DNA of 64,000 nucleotides, taken from UBA2705 sp963977105. GTDB lineage: Bacteria; Pseudomonadota; Alphaproteobacteria; Micavibrionales; Micavibrionaceae. The position numbers and the translations under genes were made by a program. The number at the start of each line of letters is the position of its first letter. The first letter of the stretch is position 1. The notes beneath the pieces were generated by a model that saw only the letters and a program-made list of their open reading frames with translations, did no database searches and was not told the DNA's origin. Where the stretch lies: positions 744,001 through 808,000 of the forward strand of contig CAXBNI010000001.1 of assembly GCA_963977105.1 (NCBI GenBank). The letters run 5' to 3'. Positions 33,801-42,891 of this stretch are shown piece by piece.

Positions 33801-33890
33801 GAAGACTGGACACGACCCGAAAAGCATCGTTGCGGCTGCTTCGTTTCCGACCTGACCGGATTCACAAAGTCTTCGCCCGCGCCAGTCTTC
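33801..33890 (-). ncRNA. ffs: Signal recognition particle 4.5S RNA
   Basis: About 90 bases on the minus strand. The SRP core GGTCAGGTCGGAAACGAAGCAGCC is cleanly recognisable: the symmetric loop is capped by a GAAA tetraloop, and the asymmetric-loop AGCAGCC follows. The ends, GAAGACTGG and CCAGTCTTC, form a perfect nine-base closing helix. It pairs with Ffh for co-translational membrane targeting. Location directly upstream of dnaX in the same direction is the usual alphaproteobacterial arrangement. Confidence 0.95.
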
Positions 33891-33897
33891 CATGACT

Positions 33898-33926
33898 TAT
33901 ATAAGGGCTGCCGCACTAATTATCAA
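33898..33926 (-). promoter_or_regulatory. Promoter of ffs
   Basis: Minus-strand TTGATA (33926-33921) and TATATA (33903-33898) with a 17-base spacer. The predicted start is seven to eight bases downstream, exactly at the 5' end of the SRP RNA. Confidence 0.82.
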
Positions 33927-34379
33927 GTGCAAATTTCACAGAATGCGAAAAATCCACCACGAATGCATAATGCCGTGGGCGTGGTTAAATATTTTGATTC
34001 GTTTCATACCCCGCTCGCCGTCAATGTAAACGCACCTAACGTCGCACATGACTTTAAACTCTTATTTGTCATTATACTGCAATGCACGCATAACGAGTCG
34101 TTTTTTATTTACTTCCTATGCGTGAAAACAAAAAAAAGGTTAAGAAAAATAAATTTCTTCCCCCTTCAATATAATTACTTTTTACTAATATTTTTCATTT
34201 TATGCCGTTATTCCTGCATTGGAAATGAAAATTTAAATTGCTTATTTGTTAAGTTTGGAGCCGTTTCCTTCACTTTTTACAGCATTACTTCACTGCAGCA
34301 AAAACACACGCTATGGGTGCATATTGCAGCGCAGCCATAGCTATGCATTTTATGCATATGACGTATTCTCATTTTTTTA
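33927..34379. other. AT-rich intergenic region, no gene seen
   Basis: About 450 bases between the ffs promoter and the sRNA candidate. A plus-strand frame of 137 codons (33927-34340) exists, but it has low-complexity, Phe/Ile/Leu-rich, unlikely protein sequence and no ribosome binding site, so I regard it as non-coding. The middle is notably T-rich. Confidence 0.5.
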
Positions 34380-34408
34380 TGGACGTGGAGAGTCAAACCG
34401 TTATATAA
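34380..34408 (+). promoter_or_regulatory. Possible promoter of the C-rich sRNA
   Basis: TATATA at 34402-34407 serves as -10, with TGGACG (34380-34385) 16 bases upstream as a weak -35. The start of transcription would be near 34414, just before the first hairpin. A stress sigma site (GGAAC...CGTT) was looked for, but the spacing does not fit. Confidence 0.4.
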
Positions 34409-34412
34409 CCCT

Positions 34413-34524
34413 GTTCATCGGCGCTGAGGCGTCGGTACGGGCTCTCCTCCCAGAGCCCTAGCGTCTTCCCAGACGTGAAACCTCCCTGTTCAACTCGCCG
34501 GGCCATTGTGCCCGGTATTTTTTT
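34413..34524 (+). ncRNA. Probable C-rich-loop regulatory sRNA
   Basis: About 110 bases that fold into four hairpins. First, CGGCGC/GCGTCG with a TGAG loop (34419-34434). Second, GGGCTCT/AGAGCCC with loop CCTCCC (34439-34458). Third, CGTCT/AGACG with loop TCCC (34462-34475). Last, an intrinsic terminator CCGGGC/GCCCGG (34498-34515) with seven T. Another CCTCCC (34481-34486) is unpaired. CCUCC loops are complementary to Shine-Dalgarno sequences, as in alphaproteobacterial cuckoo and alpha-r14 type sRNAs. The identity with any named family is not claimed. Confidence 0.65.
34498..34524 (+). terminator. Intrinsic terminator of the sRNA
   Basis: Perfect CCGGGC/GCCCGG stem with a CATTGT loop, followed by TA and seven T. 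There is no T run on the other strand, so it fixes the plus orientation of the RNA. Confidence 0.92.
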
Positions 34525-34605
34525 ACCTAAATTTTGGTCTCCCTTATTCCCGCCCACAATCATTTTATTGGCAAGTAATTGTTTTTTAGAGTATAATCAA
34601 GTCTG

Positions 34606-35820
34606 ATGAGTAAGAATAAAAAAAGAGTAGTAGTCCTTTTCACTTATGGCGGCGGTCTTCGCGGTCTTATCCCTGCACATATAATGGCACGTATTGAATC
34701 CGTCACAGGAATGGCGATGTCAGATATGGTTGATATTTTCTGCGGCCCCTCAACAGCATCCATTTTAAACTCGGCATTAAACATGCCTCACCCAAGACGT
34801 CCTGATCGCCCACGTTTCGCCGCAAGGCAGATGGTGCGCTTTTATGAGCGCGAGGCAAGTTATCTGTTCCCCACCGACTCCACACGGGCATTTCGTGGCT
34901 TAATTCATGACTTTAACAATCGCATGATGAAGATTGGCCAGCTTGACCGCCTTTTAAGGCATGGTCATTACGACCCTGCACGCCTTGGACGCGCTTTACG
35001 TGCCCTGTTCGGTAAACATAAATTAGAAGACTCATTATCATCACTCATCATTCCCGCTTATAATATTGAAGGCAATGCCCTGCAGGCGATAAAAGAGCTT
35101 GAAGAAACGCCAGATGACCCTGCGCACACTAAGAACAACATAATTGATAGTGGCGGCTACGCCATGTGGTTTAAAAATATACGCATTGCAAATGCGCGCA
35201 ATTTACACCCCGTACCAGACATAGAGCTTTATAATGCCGTTATGGGCAGTACAGCGGCGCCGACACTATTCCCGTGCCACCGTTTCGTCCACAAACAAGC
35301 GGAAAACAAAAACACCTTTCCTGTTTCCCTGATTGATGGCAGCCTTTTTGACAATCCATGTATCAGTTACATGGGCGCAATACGCCAGCACTTACCAAAA
35401 GACGCCGAAGTCGTGATGATTTGCCTTGGTACAGGCTACACTAACAAATCCGTTTCGCACCGTGACTGGAATAAATACGGCGCGCTTGGCGTGGTTGACC
35501 CAAGCAATGACTTCCCGCTCATCAATATCTTCTTCCACGCACCTGAATCTGCGCTGCTTGGGGCTTTTAAAGATGAACTTGGTGACAACACATTTGTTTT
35601 CAACAAATCACTGAATGAAAAAGACAAATCCACAATACCGAACGCAGCCCCTGATGATAGCTCACCTGAGAACATCAAAAAACTACGCCAGTTTGCCTAT
35701 GATATCATGAGCGAGAATGAGCGAGACTTCAATAAAGTCTGCCATTTATTGGCAGAAAACGGCGAAGAGCGGCTTAAAGAACGCAAACGCGGCGGCTTAT
35801 TCCATTTATTCGGTGAATAA
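34606..35820 (+). CDS. Patatin-like phospholipase-type protein
   Basis: A 404-residue protein with a patatin fold. The oxyanion-hole loop GGGLRG is at residues 15-20, the nucleophile elbow G47-P-S49-T-A51 carries the catalytic serine, and D244-G-S is the aspartate of the dyad (normally DGG/A). The family usually has GxSxG; here the last position is alanine, which may affect activity. It has no signal peptide, so it probably acts on cytosolic or inner-membrane lipids. Stand-alone gene; neighbouring recG is convergent. Confidence 0.88.
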   Translation: MSKNKKRVVVLFTYGGGLRGLIPAHIMARIESVTGMAMSDMVDIFCGPSTASILNSALNMPHPRRPDRPRFAARQMVRFYEREASYLFPTDSTRAFRGLIHDFNNRMMKIGQLDRLLRHGHYDPARLGRALRALFGKHKLEDSLSSLIIPAYNIEGNALQAIKELEETPDDPAHTKNNIIDSGGYAMWFKNIRIANARNLHPVPDIELYNAVMGSTAAPTLFPCHRFVHKQAENKNTFPVSLIDGSLFDNPCISYMGAIRQHLPKDAEVVMICLGTGYTNKSVSHRDWNKYGALGVVDPSNDFPLINIFFHAPESALLGAFKDELGDNTFVFNKSLNEKDKSTIPNAAPDDSSPENIKKLRQFAYDIMSENERDFNKVCHLLAENGEERLKERKRGGLFHLFGE

Positions 35821-35827
35821 CAAACGC

Positions 35828-37948
35828 TTATCCTGAACGCAAATTCTCCAAAGCTTCCTTCAGATTGAAAAGGTACAGCAGGTTTTTTAATGCTTGTCCG
35901 CGATCTGACGTTAGGCGCGGGTCTTTTTGCACAATAAGCTGCGCTTCATCACGCGCCATAGCAATTAACTCACCGTGCGATGATAAATCGGCGAGCATAT
36001 AATCAGCAAGACCGCTCTGGCGTGTGCCAAGAATATCACCAACACCACGCAGACGCATGTCTTCTTCAGCAATCAAAAAACCGTCTTCAGTGTCACGCAT
36101 AATTTTAAGGCGTGACTTCCCTGTTTCAGATATGGGCGTTGCATAAAGTAACATGCAGTGCGATTGCCGCTCACCGCGCCCCACACGCCCGCGCAATTGG
36201 TGGAGCTGCGCTAAGCCAAAGCGCTCGGCATGCTCAATCACCATGATGGTTGCGTTTGGCACATTCACCCCGACTTCAATCACGGTCGTTGCGACAAGAA
36301 TATCTAAATCTCCCGCCGCAAATTTTTTCATCACTGCGTCCTTATCCTCGGCCTTCATGCGCCCATGAACAAGGCCGACGCGCTCACCCAGTATAGATTG
36401 CAGCACATCAAACCGCTCCTCAGCGGCGGCGAGGTCTAAAACTTCAGAATCTTCAACCAACGGGCAGACCCAGTATATTTGCGCGCGGTCCTCTTTAATT
36501 TTACGAATAAGCCCCGCTACCATGCCTTCGATTTTGCTTTTGGGCAGCAAGCGTGTATCAATGGGCTTACGCCCCGCTGGCTTTTCATCAATCCGGCTAA
36601 CATCCATATCGCCATAAGCCGTTAGCGCCAGCGTTCTAGGGATTGGCGTTGCTGTCATCACCAGTACGTCACTGACACCTTTTTGTGAAAGCCGCAAGCG
36701 TTGTTGCACGCCGAAGCGATGCTGCTCATCAATCACAGCGAGGCCTAAATCTTGAAATTCAACTTTATCTTGGAACAAGGCATGGGTACCTATAACAATC
36801 TGTGCCGCGCCATTTTGCACCTGCTTTAACAGCAAGTCTTTCGCTTTACCTTTATCACGGCCAGTCAGCACGACATAACGTACGCCAAGCTTCTCGAATA
36901 ACGGCCCTAAACTTTCTGCATGTTGACGTGCCAGAATCTCTGTTGGCGCCATTAGCGCGGCTTGCGCGCCACATTCAACCGCATTTAACATCGCGGCGCA
37001 GGCGACCACAGTTTTCCCTGAGCCAACATCCCCCTGCACCAAACGCACCATCGCAAGCGGTGAGATCATATCTTCGTCAATTTCACCAATCACGCGCTGC
37101 TGCGCCGCAGTTAGCGTAAACGGAATATTCTGTAATAACAGTGAGCGCAGCGCACCAGATATGCCCGTAAAAGCACGCCCTTTGGCTTTTTGCTGCGCGC
37201 GGCGAATTAAAGTGAGCGCCAATTGATGCGCGAGCATTTCATCGTAAGCGAGGCGTAAACGTGCTTTACAGTCCAAGGAGACCATGCTCTCGCTCATCGG
37301 GTGGTGCAATGACAGCAGCGATTCTCGCCATTTACTCCAGCCGCGTGCCTTAATAACGCTTGGGTCTTGCCATTCTTCTAAATCGGGAGCCTGTTCCAAT
37401 GCCACTAGAATTGCTTTGCGTAGTACCTTATGCCCGAGCCCTTGGGTCAAAGGATAGACAGGCTCGACTTTATCAAATATGCCCTCTTCGTCTTTTGAGG
37501 TTGCAAAATCTGGATGCGTAATCTGCGCGCGCCCACGGTAAAACGCCAAAGTGCCACTAATTTGCTGCGTTTCACCAATCGGGAAACTCTTTTTCAAATA
37601 ATCTTCTCGGGCGTGGAAAAACACTAAATCGAGCTGCGCATCTCCAGCCACACAATGAATGCGTGAAGGCATATTGCGTTTACGGCCAATGCTATATTCA
37701 TGTACATTCACATTGACGATAACGACTTTGCCGCTGTCGCCCTCGACGGGGTTTTCAATATGGGTGCGCTCAACCACATCTACAGGTGCGTGGCAAAGTA
37801 AGTCCCAAAGGCGCTCACCATCGCATAGACGTTCAAATAATTTCGCACTTCTTGGCCCAACACCAGGCAATGCGGTGACGGATCTGTATAACGGATCTAA
37901 AATAAAGGGGCGACCTTGCACCTCGGCTTTAAGCTTTGTATTCTGCAT
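35828..37948 (-). CDS. recG: ATP-dependent DNA helicase RecG
   Basis: A 706-residue branch-migration helicase that reverses stalled forks and processes Holliday junctions. The wedge OB-fold lies in residues 30-170 (GDSGKVVIVNVNVHEY). Helicase motifs follow: GDVGSGKTVVACAAML, PTEILARQHAESL, DEQHRFGVQQR (the RecG DEQH box), MTATPIPRTLALT, and ATTVIEVGVNVPNAT with QLRGRVGRG. The C-terminal RecG motif region is present. Divergent from sdhE, 33 bases apart, a common alphaproteobacterial pair. Confidence 0.98.
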   Translation of the reverse strand: MQNTKLKAEVQGRPFILDPLYRSVTALPGVGPRSAKLFERLCDGERLWDLLCHAPVDVVERTHIENPVEGDSGKVVIVNVNVHEYSIGRKRNMPSRIHCVAGDAQLDLVFFHAREDYLKKSFPIGETQQISGTLAFYRGRAQITHPDFATSKDEEGIFDKVEPVYPLTQGLGHKVLRKAILVALEQAPDLEEWQDPSVIKARGWSKWRESLLSLHHPMSESMVSLDCKARLRLAYDEMLAHQLALTLIRRAQQKAKGRAFTGISGALRSLLLQNIPFTLTAAQQRVIGEIDEDMISPLAMVRLVQGDVGSGKTVVACAAMLNAVECGAQAALMAPTEILARQHAESLGPLFEKLGVRYVVLTGRDKGKAKDLLLKQVQNGAAQIVIGTHALFQDKVEFQDLGLAVIDEQHRFGVQQRLRLSQKGVSDVLVMTATPIPRTLALTAYGDMDVSRIDEKPAGRKPIDTRLLPKSKIEGMVAGLIRKIKEDRAQIYWVCPLVEDSEVLDLAAAEERFDVLQSILGERVGLVHGRMKAEDKDAVMKKFAAGDLDILVATTVIEVGVNVPNATIMVIEHAERFGLAQLHQLRGRVGRGERQSHCMLLYATPISETGKSRLKIMRDTEDGFLIAEEDMRLRGVGDILGTRQSGLADYMLADLSSHGELIAMARDEAQLIVQKDPRLTSDRGQALKNLLYLFNLKEALENLRSG

Positions 37949-37981
37949 ATCATAACATTACTCAAAAACAGGCATCTGACA

Positions 37982-38236
37982 ATGGATAATCGTCGTAAAA
38001 AAATACTTTTTCGCTCATGGCACCGCGGCACAAAGGAAATGGATCTGATTATGGGCAATTTCGCTGATAAATATATCAAAGACCTATCCGATGAGCAGCT
38101 TGATGCCTATGAAATCCTGTTAGAAGTGCCGGATTTAGATGTCTATGATTGGGTATCAGGCAAGGCTGATGCTCCCGCGAATGCGCCTTACAGCACGTTG
38201 CTAGAACAAATTATCGACAATAAAGTTTATGAATAA
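37982..38236 (+). CDS. sdhE: FAD assembly factor SdhE
   Basis: An 84-residue DUF339/SDHAF2-type protein that promotes covalent flavinylation of succinate dehydrogenase. The RGTKEMDLIMGNFADKY block (residues 14-31) contains the invariant RGxxE, and EILLEVPDLDVYDWVSG follows. The ATG at 37982 is the natural start: earlier in-frame codons would extend into recG. A mfd gene often follows it; here there is a metallophosphoesterase instead. Confidence 0.94.
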   Translation: MDNRRKKILFRSWHRGTKEMDLIMGNFADKYIKDLSDEQLDAYEILLEVPDLDVYDWVSGKADAPANAPYSTLLEQIIDNKVYE

Positions 38237-38310
38237 TGCTTAGAACCTTTGCGTTTTGACGTAAATACGCTTAAGTTTAAAGCTTAACAAAAAACAAAAA
38301 ATTAGAACAG

Positions 38311-39483
38311 ATGATTACCATTCATGGCGACGAAATTCGCAAGCTTTGTATAAGTGATATGCATTTCACTTATAAAGACTTCATTGACCCTAACAGTCAA
38401 ATGTCCGCGCTTTATAAAGGCTTTGTCGATTATGCCACGCAAAGTGATGCTGACCTTATTGTGAATTATGGTGACACGATATCATCTGAATATTTATGGT
38501 ATTTACACAGCCTATCGAGCAACTCTCTTGCTCCAAATGTAAGTGAACAAAGCCGCAAAGAATATGCAGAGCAGCTTACTCGACGCCGTCTGCGCCATGA
38601 CAGCGTCAAGCCAGATAGCTTTCATTCTATATCGCATTTGATTCAGCAATTCGCACGCGCATCCGGTTATCAGACGCCGCTGACATTGACTGAAATTGAA
38701 CATAAGTTAAATGAGATCCGCACCCATGATAGCGACGTCATGCGTCACATTATCACCCAGCAAAATTCAAGTGCTAAACCGTTCTATATTTTACACGGCA
38801 ATCACGAATGCATCACGCTGTCTGAAAGTGAAGTTGCGGGTATTTTTAACCGCGCCTCTGGACACAAGGGCGTCACACGCACCAGCCATCAATATTCATT
38901 TTATAAAGACTTTGAATTAATTAATGCAGGGCGCGACCCCATATATGCCCGTGAAATTTTCTTTAACGCCAACGTCCATAACCACGCCAAAGGCGGCCTT
39001 GTGTTTGCGCCATATGATATCGAATGGCTACAAGACACACTCGCGGCGACAAAAGGTCACGCAGTCATCAATATGCATATCCCGATCAGCTTTGACCAAA
39101 CACCGGAACAAGACCCGTATTCAATAACGCGCAGCTATAAAGAATCTGCGGCGCTGCGGAATATTTTGGGGCAAGCGGGCAATGTCGCTTTGGTGAATAT
39201 GGGGCATATTCACCGCATTATGTACGACCAAATCCAAGGTGTGAATTATTTAACCATGCCCTCCTTCCGTCACATCCCTTCTTTTGTCGCTGATGAAGGC
39301 CGCAAGGGCCTGAAAGATCCCACTGGTTATTTCCATGAAGTCTCCCTCAACTTCGGTAATATGAATGCGCAGGTCGAACGTAAGCGCGTCTTACTGAACA
39401 AAGACAATAAGACGTCAATAAAATCAGAGCGTAAAGAACGCCCAAATTTCGCACCCCAGTCACCTTTCAGCTTTGACTTATAG
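38311..39483 (+). CDS. Calcineurin-like metallophosphoesterase
   Basis: A 390-residue protein with all metallophosphoesterase motifs in order: D16-M-H18 (D-x-H), YGDTISS (GD), HGNHE (GNHE), NMHIP (the later His) and GHIHR (GHxH). It probably binds two metal ions and hydrolyses a phosphomonoester or diester. The substrate is not evident. It has no signal peptide and a lysine/arginine-rich C-terminal tail (TSIKSERKERPNF). It follows sdhE by about 75 bases. Confidence 0.88.
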   Translation: MITIHGDEIRKLCISDMHFTYKDFIDPNSQMSALYKGFVDYATQSDADLIVNYGDTISSEYLWYLHSLSSNSLAPNVSEQSRKEYAEQLTRRRLRHDSVKPDSFHSISHLIQQFARASGYQTPLTLTEIEHKLNEIRTHDSDVMRHIITQQNSSAKPFYILHGNHECITLSESEVAGIFNRASGHKGVTRTSHQYSFYKDFELINAGRDPIYAREIFFNANVHNHAKGGLVFAPYDIEWLQDTLAATKGHAVINMHIPISFDQTPEQDPYSITRSYKESAALRNILGQAGNVALVNMGHIHRIMYDQIQGVNYLTMPSFRHIPSFVADEGRKGLKDPTGYFHEVSLNFGNMNAQVERKRVLLNKDNKTSIKSERKERPNFAPQSPFSFDL

Positions 39484-39570
39484 GTACGGCCTCTCCTTTT
39501 GCATAAGTCTTGCTTTTTGGCGCGGGATGTTATATAAACGCCAGCAATGTAGAAAATAGGAGAATTTAAT

Positions 39571-39897
39571 ATGTTGCATGATGAATTTTTAAGCGTCGCG
39601 AAAAAATTAAATAACTTTTTAGCAAAAAGCCTTGATAGCTTTTCGAACACAGACGACAAAGGCCAGAGCATTGGCACGTTATTGGCGTTCAACCATTTTG
39701 GTAGCGCATTTATGTCTGTCGCAAAACATAACGGTATTGTACCAGATGAAAAAGTTGCAAGAGACCTTAATGATTTAGCCGTAACCGTAAAAGATTTAGC
39801 CGAAACGCTAGATAGAGAGCAAGGCATGGATGATGTTGATTTCCGCCGTGACATACAAAGCACAGTGAACAAGCTTGCTGCAAACGGTATAGGGTAA
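39571..39897 (+). CDS. Hypothetical helical protein (108 aa)
   Basis: A small all-helical, soluble-looking protein (LHDEFLSVAKKLNNFLAKSL, VARDLNDLAVTVKDLAETLD) of unrecognised family. AGGAGAATT lies before its start, a good ribosome binding site. It is convergent with the Mth938-type gene. Between them is a perfect CCCTAAT-ATT-ATTAGGG hairpin (39918-39934), which lacks a T run. Function unknown. Confidence 0.68.
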   Translation: MLHDEFLSVAKKLNNFLAKSLDSFSNTDDKGQSIGTLLAFNHFGSAFMSVAKHNGIVPDEKVARDLNDLAVTVKDLAETLDREQGMDDVDFRRDIQSTVNKLAANGIG

Positions 39898-39938
39898 ATA
39901 GCAAACCGCGGAGCCCACCCTAATATTATTAGGGGGCG

Positions 39939-40322
39939 TTAAGCCGTCAGCATTGCGGCGCAAACTCTGCGCCCATCGGCAAGCAGAGTATTAAAAGTAC
40001 GGCACGCGGCGCCTGTGTTCATCATATCAGGCGCTATGCCTTTTTGCTGTAAGCTTAACTTTAAGGCTGGTGCTAGAAACTGAAAATCCGCGCCCGTTCC
40101 CATTAACAGCACATCAAATGCGCCTTCGGCTTTTGCGGCAATAATCGGCGCGAAGTCTTCTATTGTTAACGCGGCAACGTCTTTATCAACAGGCCAGTCA
40201 ATGACGCGCTCCGTGAACACTAAAACATTGCCCTGATGAACATCACCACTAATTTTAAACTGTCCGCCCTTATAAGACTGAACGACCATGCTTTGCGCTG
40301 AAATACGGGGCGTAATATCCAT
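39939..40322 (-). CDS. Mth938-like domain protein (NDUFAF3 family)
   Basis: A 127-residue protein related to mitochondrial complex I assembly factor NDUFAF3 (Mth938 fold). Typical features are SYKGGQFKISGDVHQGNVLVF, then FDVLLMGTGADFQFLAPAL and GIAPDMMNTGAACRTFNTLLADGRRVCAAML. Its start overlaps the secF stop by one base (TAATG), so it is translated with the Sec genes. Why alphaproteobacteria keep this gene with secDF is not known. Confidence 0.9.
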   Translation of the reverse strand: MDITPRISAQSMVVQSYKGGQFKISGDVHQGNVLVFTERVIDWPVDKDVAALTIEDFAPIIAAKAEGAFDVLLMGTGADFQFLAPALKLSLQQKGIAPDMMNTGAACRTFNTLLADGRRVCAAMLTA

Positions 40323-41284
40323 TAAGCTTTATTCGCGTCATTTTCAGAGTCACTGTCAACCGCAGCTTTTTTCGCGCCATGACGTAAGTCAAACAACATC
40401 AATACAGGTGATGCAACGAAGATAGATGAATATGTACCGATCAAGATACCGAAGATTAACGCATCAACGAACCCTTGAATAACCTCGCCGCCAAACACCC
40501 AAAGGGCAACGAGCGCGAGAAGCGTCGTAACCGATGTCATAACGGTACGCGATAATGTGGAGTTAATGGCGCGGTTAAACACCTCACCCAGAGCTGTCTT
40601 TTTATATTTACGCAGCATTTCACGTACGCGGTCAAAAACAACAACCGTATCGTTGATCGAATAACCGGCAATCATCAAAAGCGCAGCAACGGTCGAAAGG
40701 TTAAACTCCATTTGTAGGAAAGCAAAGAGACCAATTGTCGCAATCGCGTCATGGGCAAGCGCTGCGATAGCCGCTACGCCAAACTGCCATTCAAAACGGA
40801 ACCAGATATAAACAAGAATACCACCGAGAGAGAAAATAATCGCCAATAAGCCCGCTTTTTTAAGTTCTTCGCCAACTTGCGGCCCAACAAATTCAGTACG
40901 GCGCAGCTCATAACCAGCCGTTATACGCTCCGTAAGCAAATCCGTGACTTTATCAATTGCTGCATCTTGTACTTTTGCATCGCCTTCTTGTTCACGCAAG
41001 CGGATAAGAAGCTCTGTTTCTGCGCCGAAGGTTTGCAGCGATACGCTGCCAAGGCCAAGGTTGTTCAATGCGACACGGAGAGCCGACAGGTCTTCTACTT
41101 TTTCTGTTTGGATTTCAACGACGGTACCACCTGTGAAATCAATGCCGAAATTAAGCCCTTTGGTGGCTATAAAGAAAATCGACATTGTCAGCAAAACAAA
41201 CGACAGCGCGAAAGCAATTTTGCGCTTACCGATAATATCAAACTTTGTATCCGCAGGGATAATTTGAAGGCCTTTTAAAAACAT
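40322..41284 (-). CDS. secF: Protein translocase subunit SecF
   Basis: A 320-residue RND-type membrane protein with six transmembrane segments. It uses the proton gradient with SecD to pull exported proteins from SecYEG. The first helix is followed by the periplasmic domain starting GLNFGIDFTGGTVVEIQT (the FxGG-type motif). The second membrane block holds the family motif GYSINDTVVVFDRVRE near residue 205. The 22-base gap after secD indicates one operon. Confidence 0.98.
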   Translation of the reverse strand: MFLKGLQIIPADTKFDIIGKRKIAFALSFVLLTMSIFFIATKGLNFGIDFTGGTVVEIQTEKVEDLSALRVALNNLGLGSVSLQTFGAETELLIRLREQEGDAKVQDAAIDKVTDLLTERITAGYELRRTEFVGPQVGEELKKAGLLAIIFSLGGILVYIWFRFEWQFGVAAIAALAHDAIATIGLFAFLQMEFNLSTVAALLMIAGYSINDTVVVFDRVREMLRKYKKTALGEVFNRAINSTLSRTVMTSVTTLLALVALWVFGGEVIQGFVDALIFGILIGTYSSIFVASPVLMLFDLRHGAKKAAVDSDSENDANKA

Positions 41285-41306
41285 ATCTATACCTTAACCT
41301 ATTTTA

Positions 41307-42863
41307 TTAAATTGGCAGTTCTTTGCGCTTGGCATTTTTCTTATTTTTAAGCCAAAGCACAACCAATAATCGTGTCACCATAATCGCAGAGAAAAATGAC
41401 GTCATAATCCCCACAGCCAACGTGACGGCGAACCCTTTCACTGGTCCCGTGCCAAAGGCAAAAAGCAATATAGCGGCAATTAATGTTGTTACGTTTGAAT
41501 CGACAATGGTTGTCATCGCACGGCTATATCCTGAATCCACAGCAGCCATCACGTTTTTACCTTCGCGCAGTTCTTCGCGTATACGTTCAAATATCAACAC
41601 ATTCGCATCAACGGCCATACCAATTGTTAAAACGATACCCGCAATACCCGGCAGCGTTAACGTCGCTTGCAATCCTGAAAGCACGGCAAAAATAAGCGCC
41701 ATATTGACCATCAGCGCAATATCAGCAAACACACCAAAAGTACCGTAAGCCACGGCCATAAAGACAAGAATAAGAATTAAACCGACAAGTGAAGCTTTTT
41801 TGCCTGCCTCAACAGAATCGGCGCCAAGTGATGGACCGACGCTACGCTCTTCAACGACATATAATTCCGTTGGCAGGGCGCCCGCACGCAATAACAGCGC
41901 AAGCTGAGAGGCTTCTTCAACCGTGAAGCTGCCTGAAATTTGCGCGCTGCCGCCACATATTGGCTCGTTTATACGCGGCGCGCTTAAAACAATATCATCA
42001 AGTACGATAGCGAAAGGGTTGCCGCTATTATCGCTGGTAACCTTACAGAACTTTCTAGCCCCTAGACCATTAAGGCGGAAGGTAACAAGTGGCTGACCTT
42101 CTTGAAAAGCGGCCTGTGCATTCGTCAGCATATCGCCCGTCAGCATTGAACGGCGCTGAATGCTTATTTCTTCAGCTGGGTTTTCAGCCATAGGCAGAAG
42201 CTTAGAGCCTGTTGCATGACGTGCCCCAACATTGACAAGGTGGAAGCTTAGCTTTGCTGTCTTGCCCAAAATCTCATCAAGTTCTGACGTGTCTTCTAAG
42301 CCTGGGATTTGAATCAAAATACGGCGATCACCCTGTCTTTGGATAATCGGCTCACGCGTGCCTGTTTCATCTATACGGCGACGGACAATTTCAATCGACT
42401 GTGCGATTGTTTTATCCGTGACGTCTTTAAGAAACACAGCATCAAATTTACCAACCAGCGTATTGCCTTCTACGCTGAGCACCAAATTCGGTGCGGCCTT
42501 AAACATAATTTTGCGGGCTTTTTCAACAGACTCACCTTGACGCAGTGATATACGCACACCTTCGGTCGAAGTCACCGGTCGCGATGATGAAATTTTCTCT
42601 TTACGTAGATCTGAGCGAATTAAAGCTGCTAAATCATCGGCGCGTTCAAGGACAACGCTGTCAATATCCGCTTCCATTACACGGTGGACACCGCCCCTGA
42701 GGTCTAACCCCAAATTCACAGTTTTACTAGGAAACCATGATGGCAGTGTTTCATTTACCCATGCGCGCTGTGATGCGCTCATCATATTTGGTGAAGCAAA
42801 CAAAAATGCTAACACACAGGTTAAAATGATCATGTAAATTTTAGTGCGCGAAAATTGCAGCAT
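41307..42863 (-). CDS. secD: Protein translocase subunit SecD
   Basis: A 518-residue partner of SecF. After the first helix comes NLGLDLRGGVHRVMEADID, the D1 motif, then the large periplasmic P1 region. The membrane core contains AGIVLTIGMAVDANVLIFERIREELREG, the SecD signature. The length is on the short side but within alphaproteobacterial range. It lies 29 bases downstream of yajC. Confidence 0.98.
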   Translation of the reverse strand: MLQFSRTKIYMIILTCVLAFLFASPNMMSASQRAWVNETLPSWFPSKTVNLGLDLRGGVHRVMEADIDSVVLERADDLAALIRSDLRKEKISSSRPVTSTEGVRISLRQGESVEKARKIMFKAAPNLVLSVEGNTLVGKFDAVFLKDVTDKTIAQSIEIVRRRIDETGTREPIIQRQGDRRILIQIPGLEDTSELDEILGKTAKLSFHLVNVGARHATGSKLLPMAENPAEEISIQRRSMLTGDMLTNAQAAFQEGQPLVTFRLNGLGARKFCKVTSDNSGNPFAIVLDDIVLSAPRINEPICGGSAQISGSFTVEEASQLALLLRAGALPTELYVVEERSVGPSLGADSVEAGKKASLVGLILILVFMAVAYGTFGVFADIALMVNMALIFAVLSGLQATLTLPGIAGIVLTIGMAVDANVLIFERIREELREGKNVMAAVDSGYSRAMTTIVDSNVTTLIAAILLFAFGTGPVKGFAVTLAVGIMTSFFSAIMVTRLLVVLWLKNKKNAKRKELPI

Positions 42864-42891
42864 GTCCTTCGAGCCTTTTTAAAACGTAGCT

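Noticed and set aside
33927..34340. 137-codon plus-strand open frame downstream of the ffs promoter
   Set aside because: Low-complexity Phe/Ile/Leu-rich sequence, no ribosome binding site, and it lies in AT-rich non-coding DNA.
34381..34405. EcfG-type stress promoter (GGAAC-N16/17-CGTT) for the sRNA
   Set aside because: GGACG and CGTT are present but the spacing is three bases too short.
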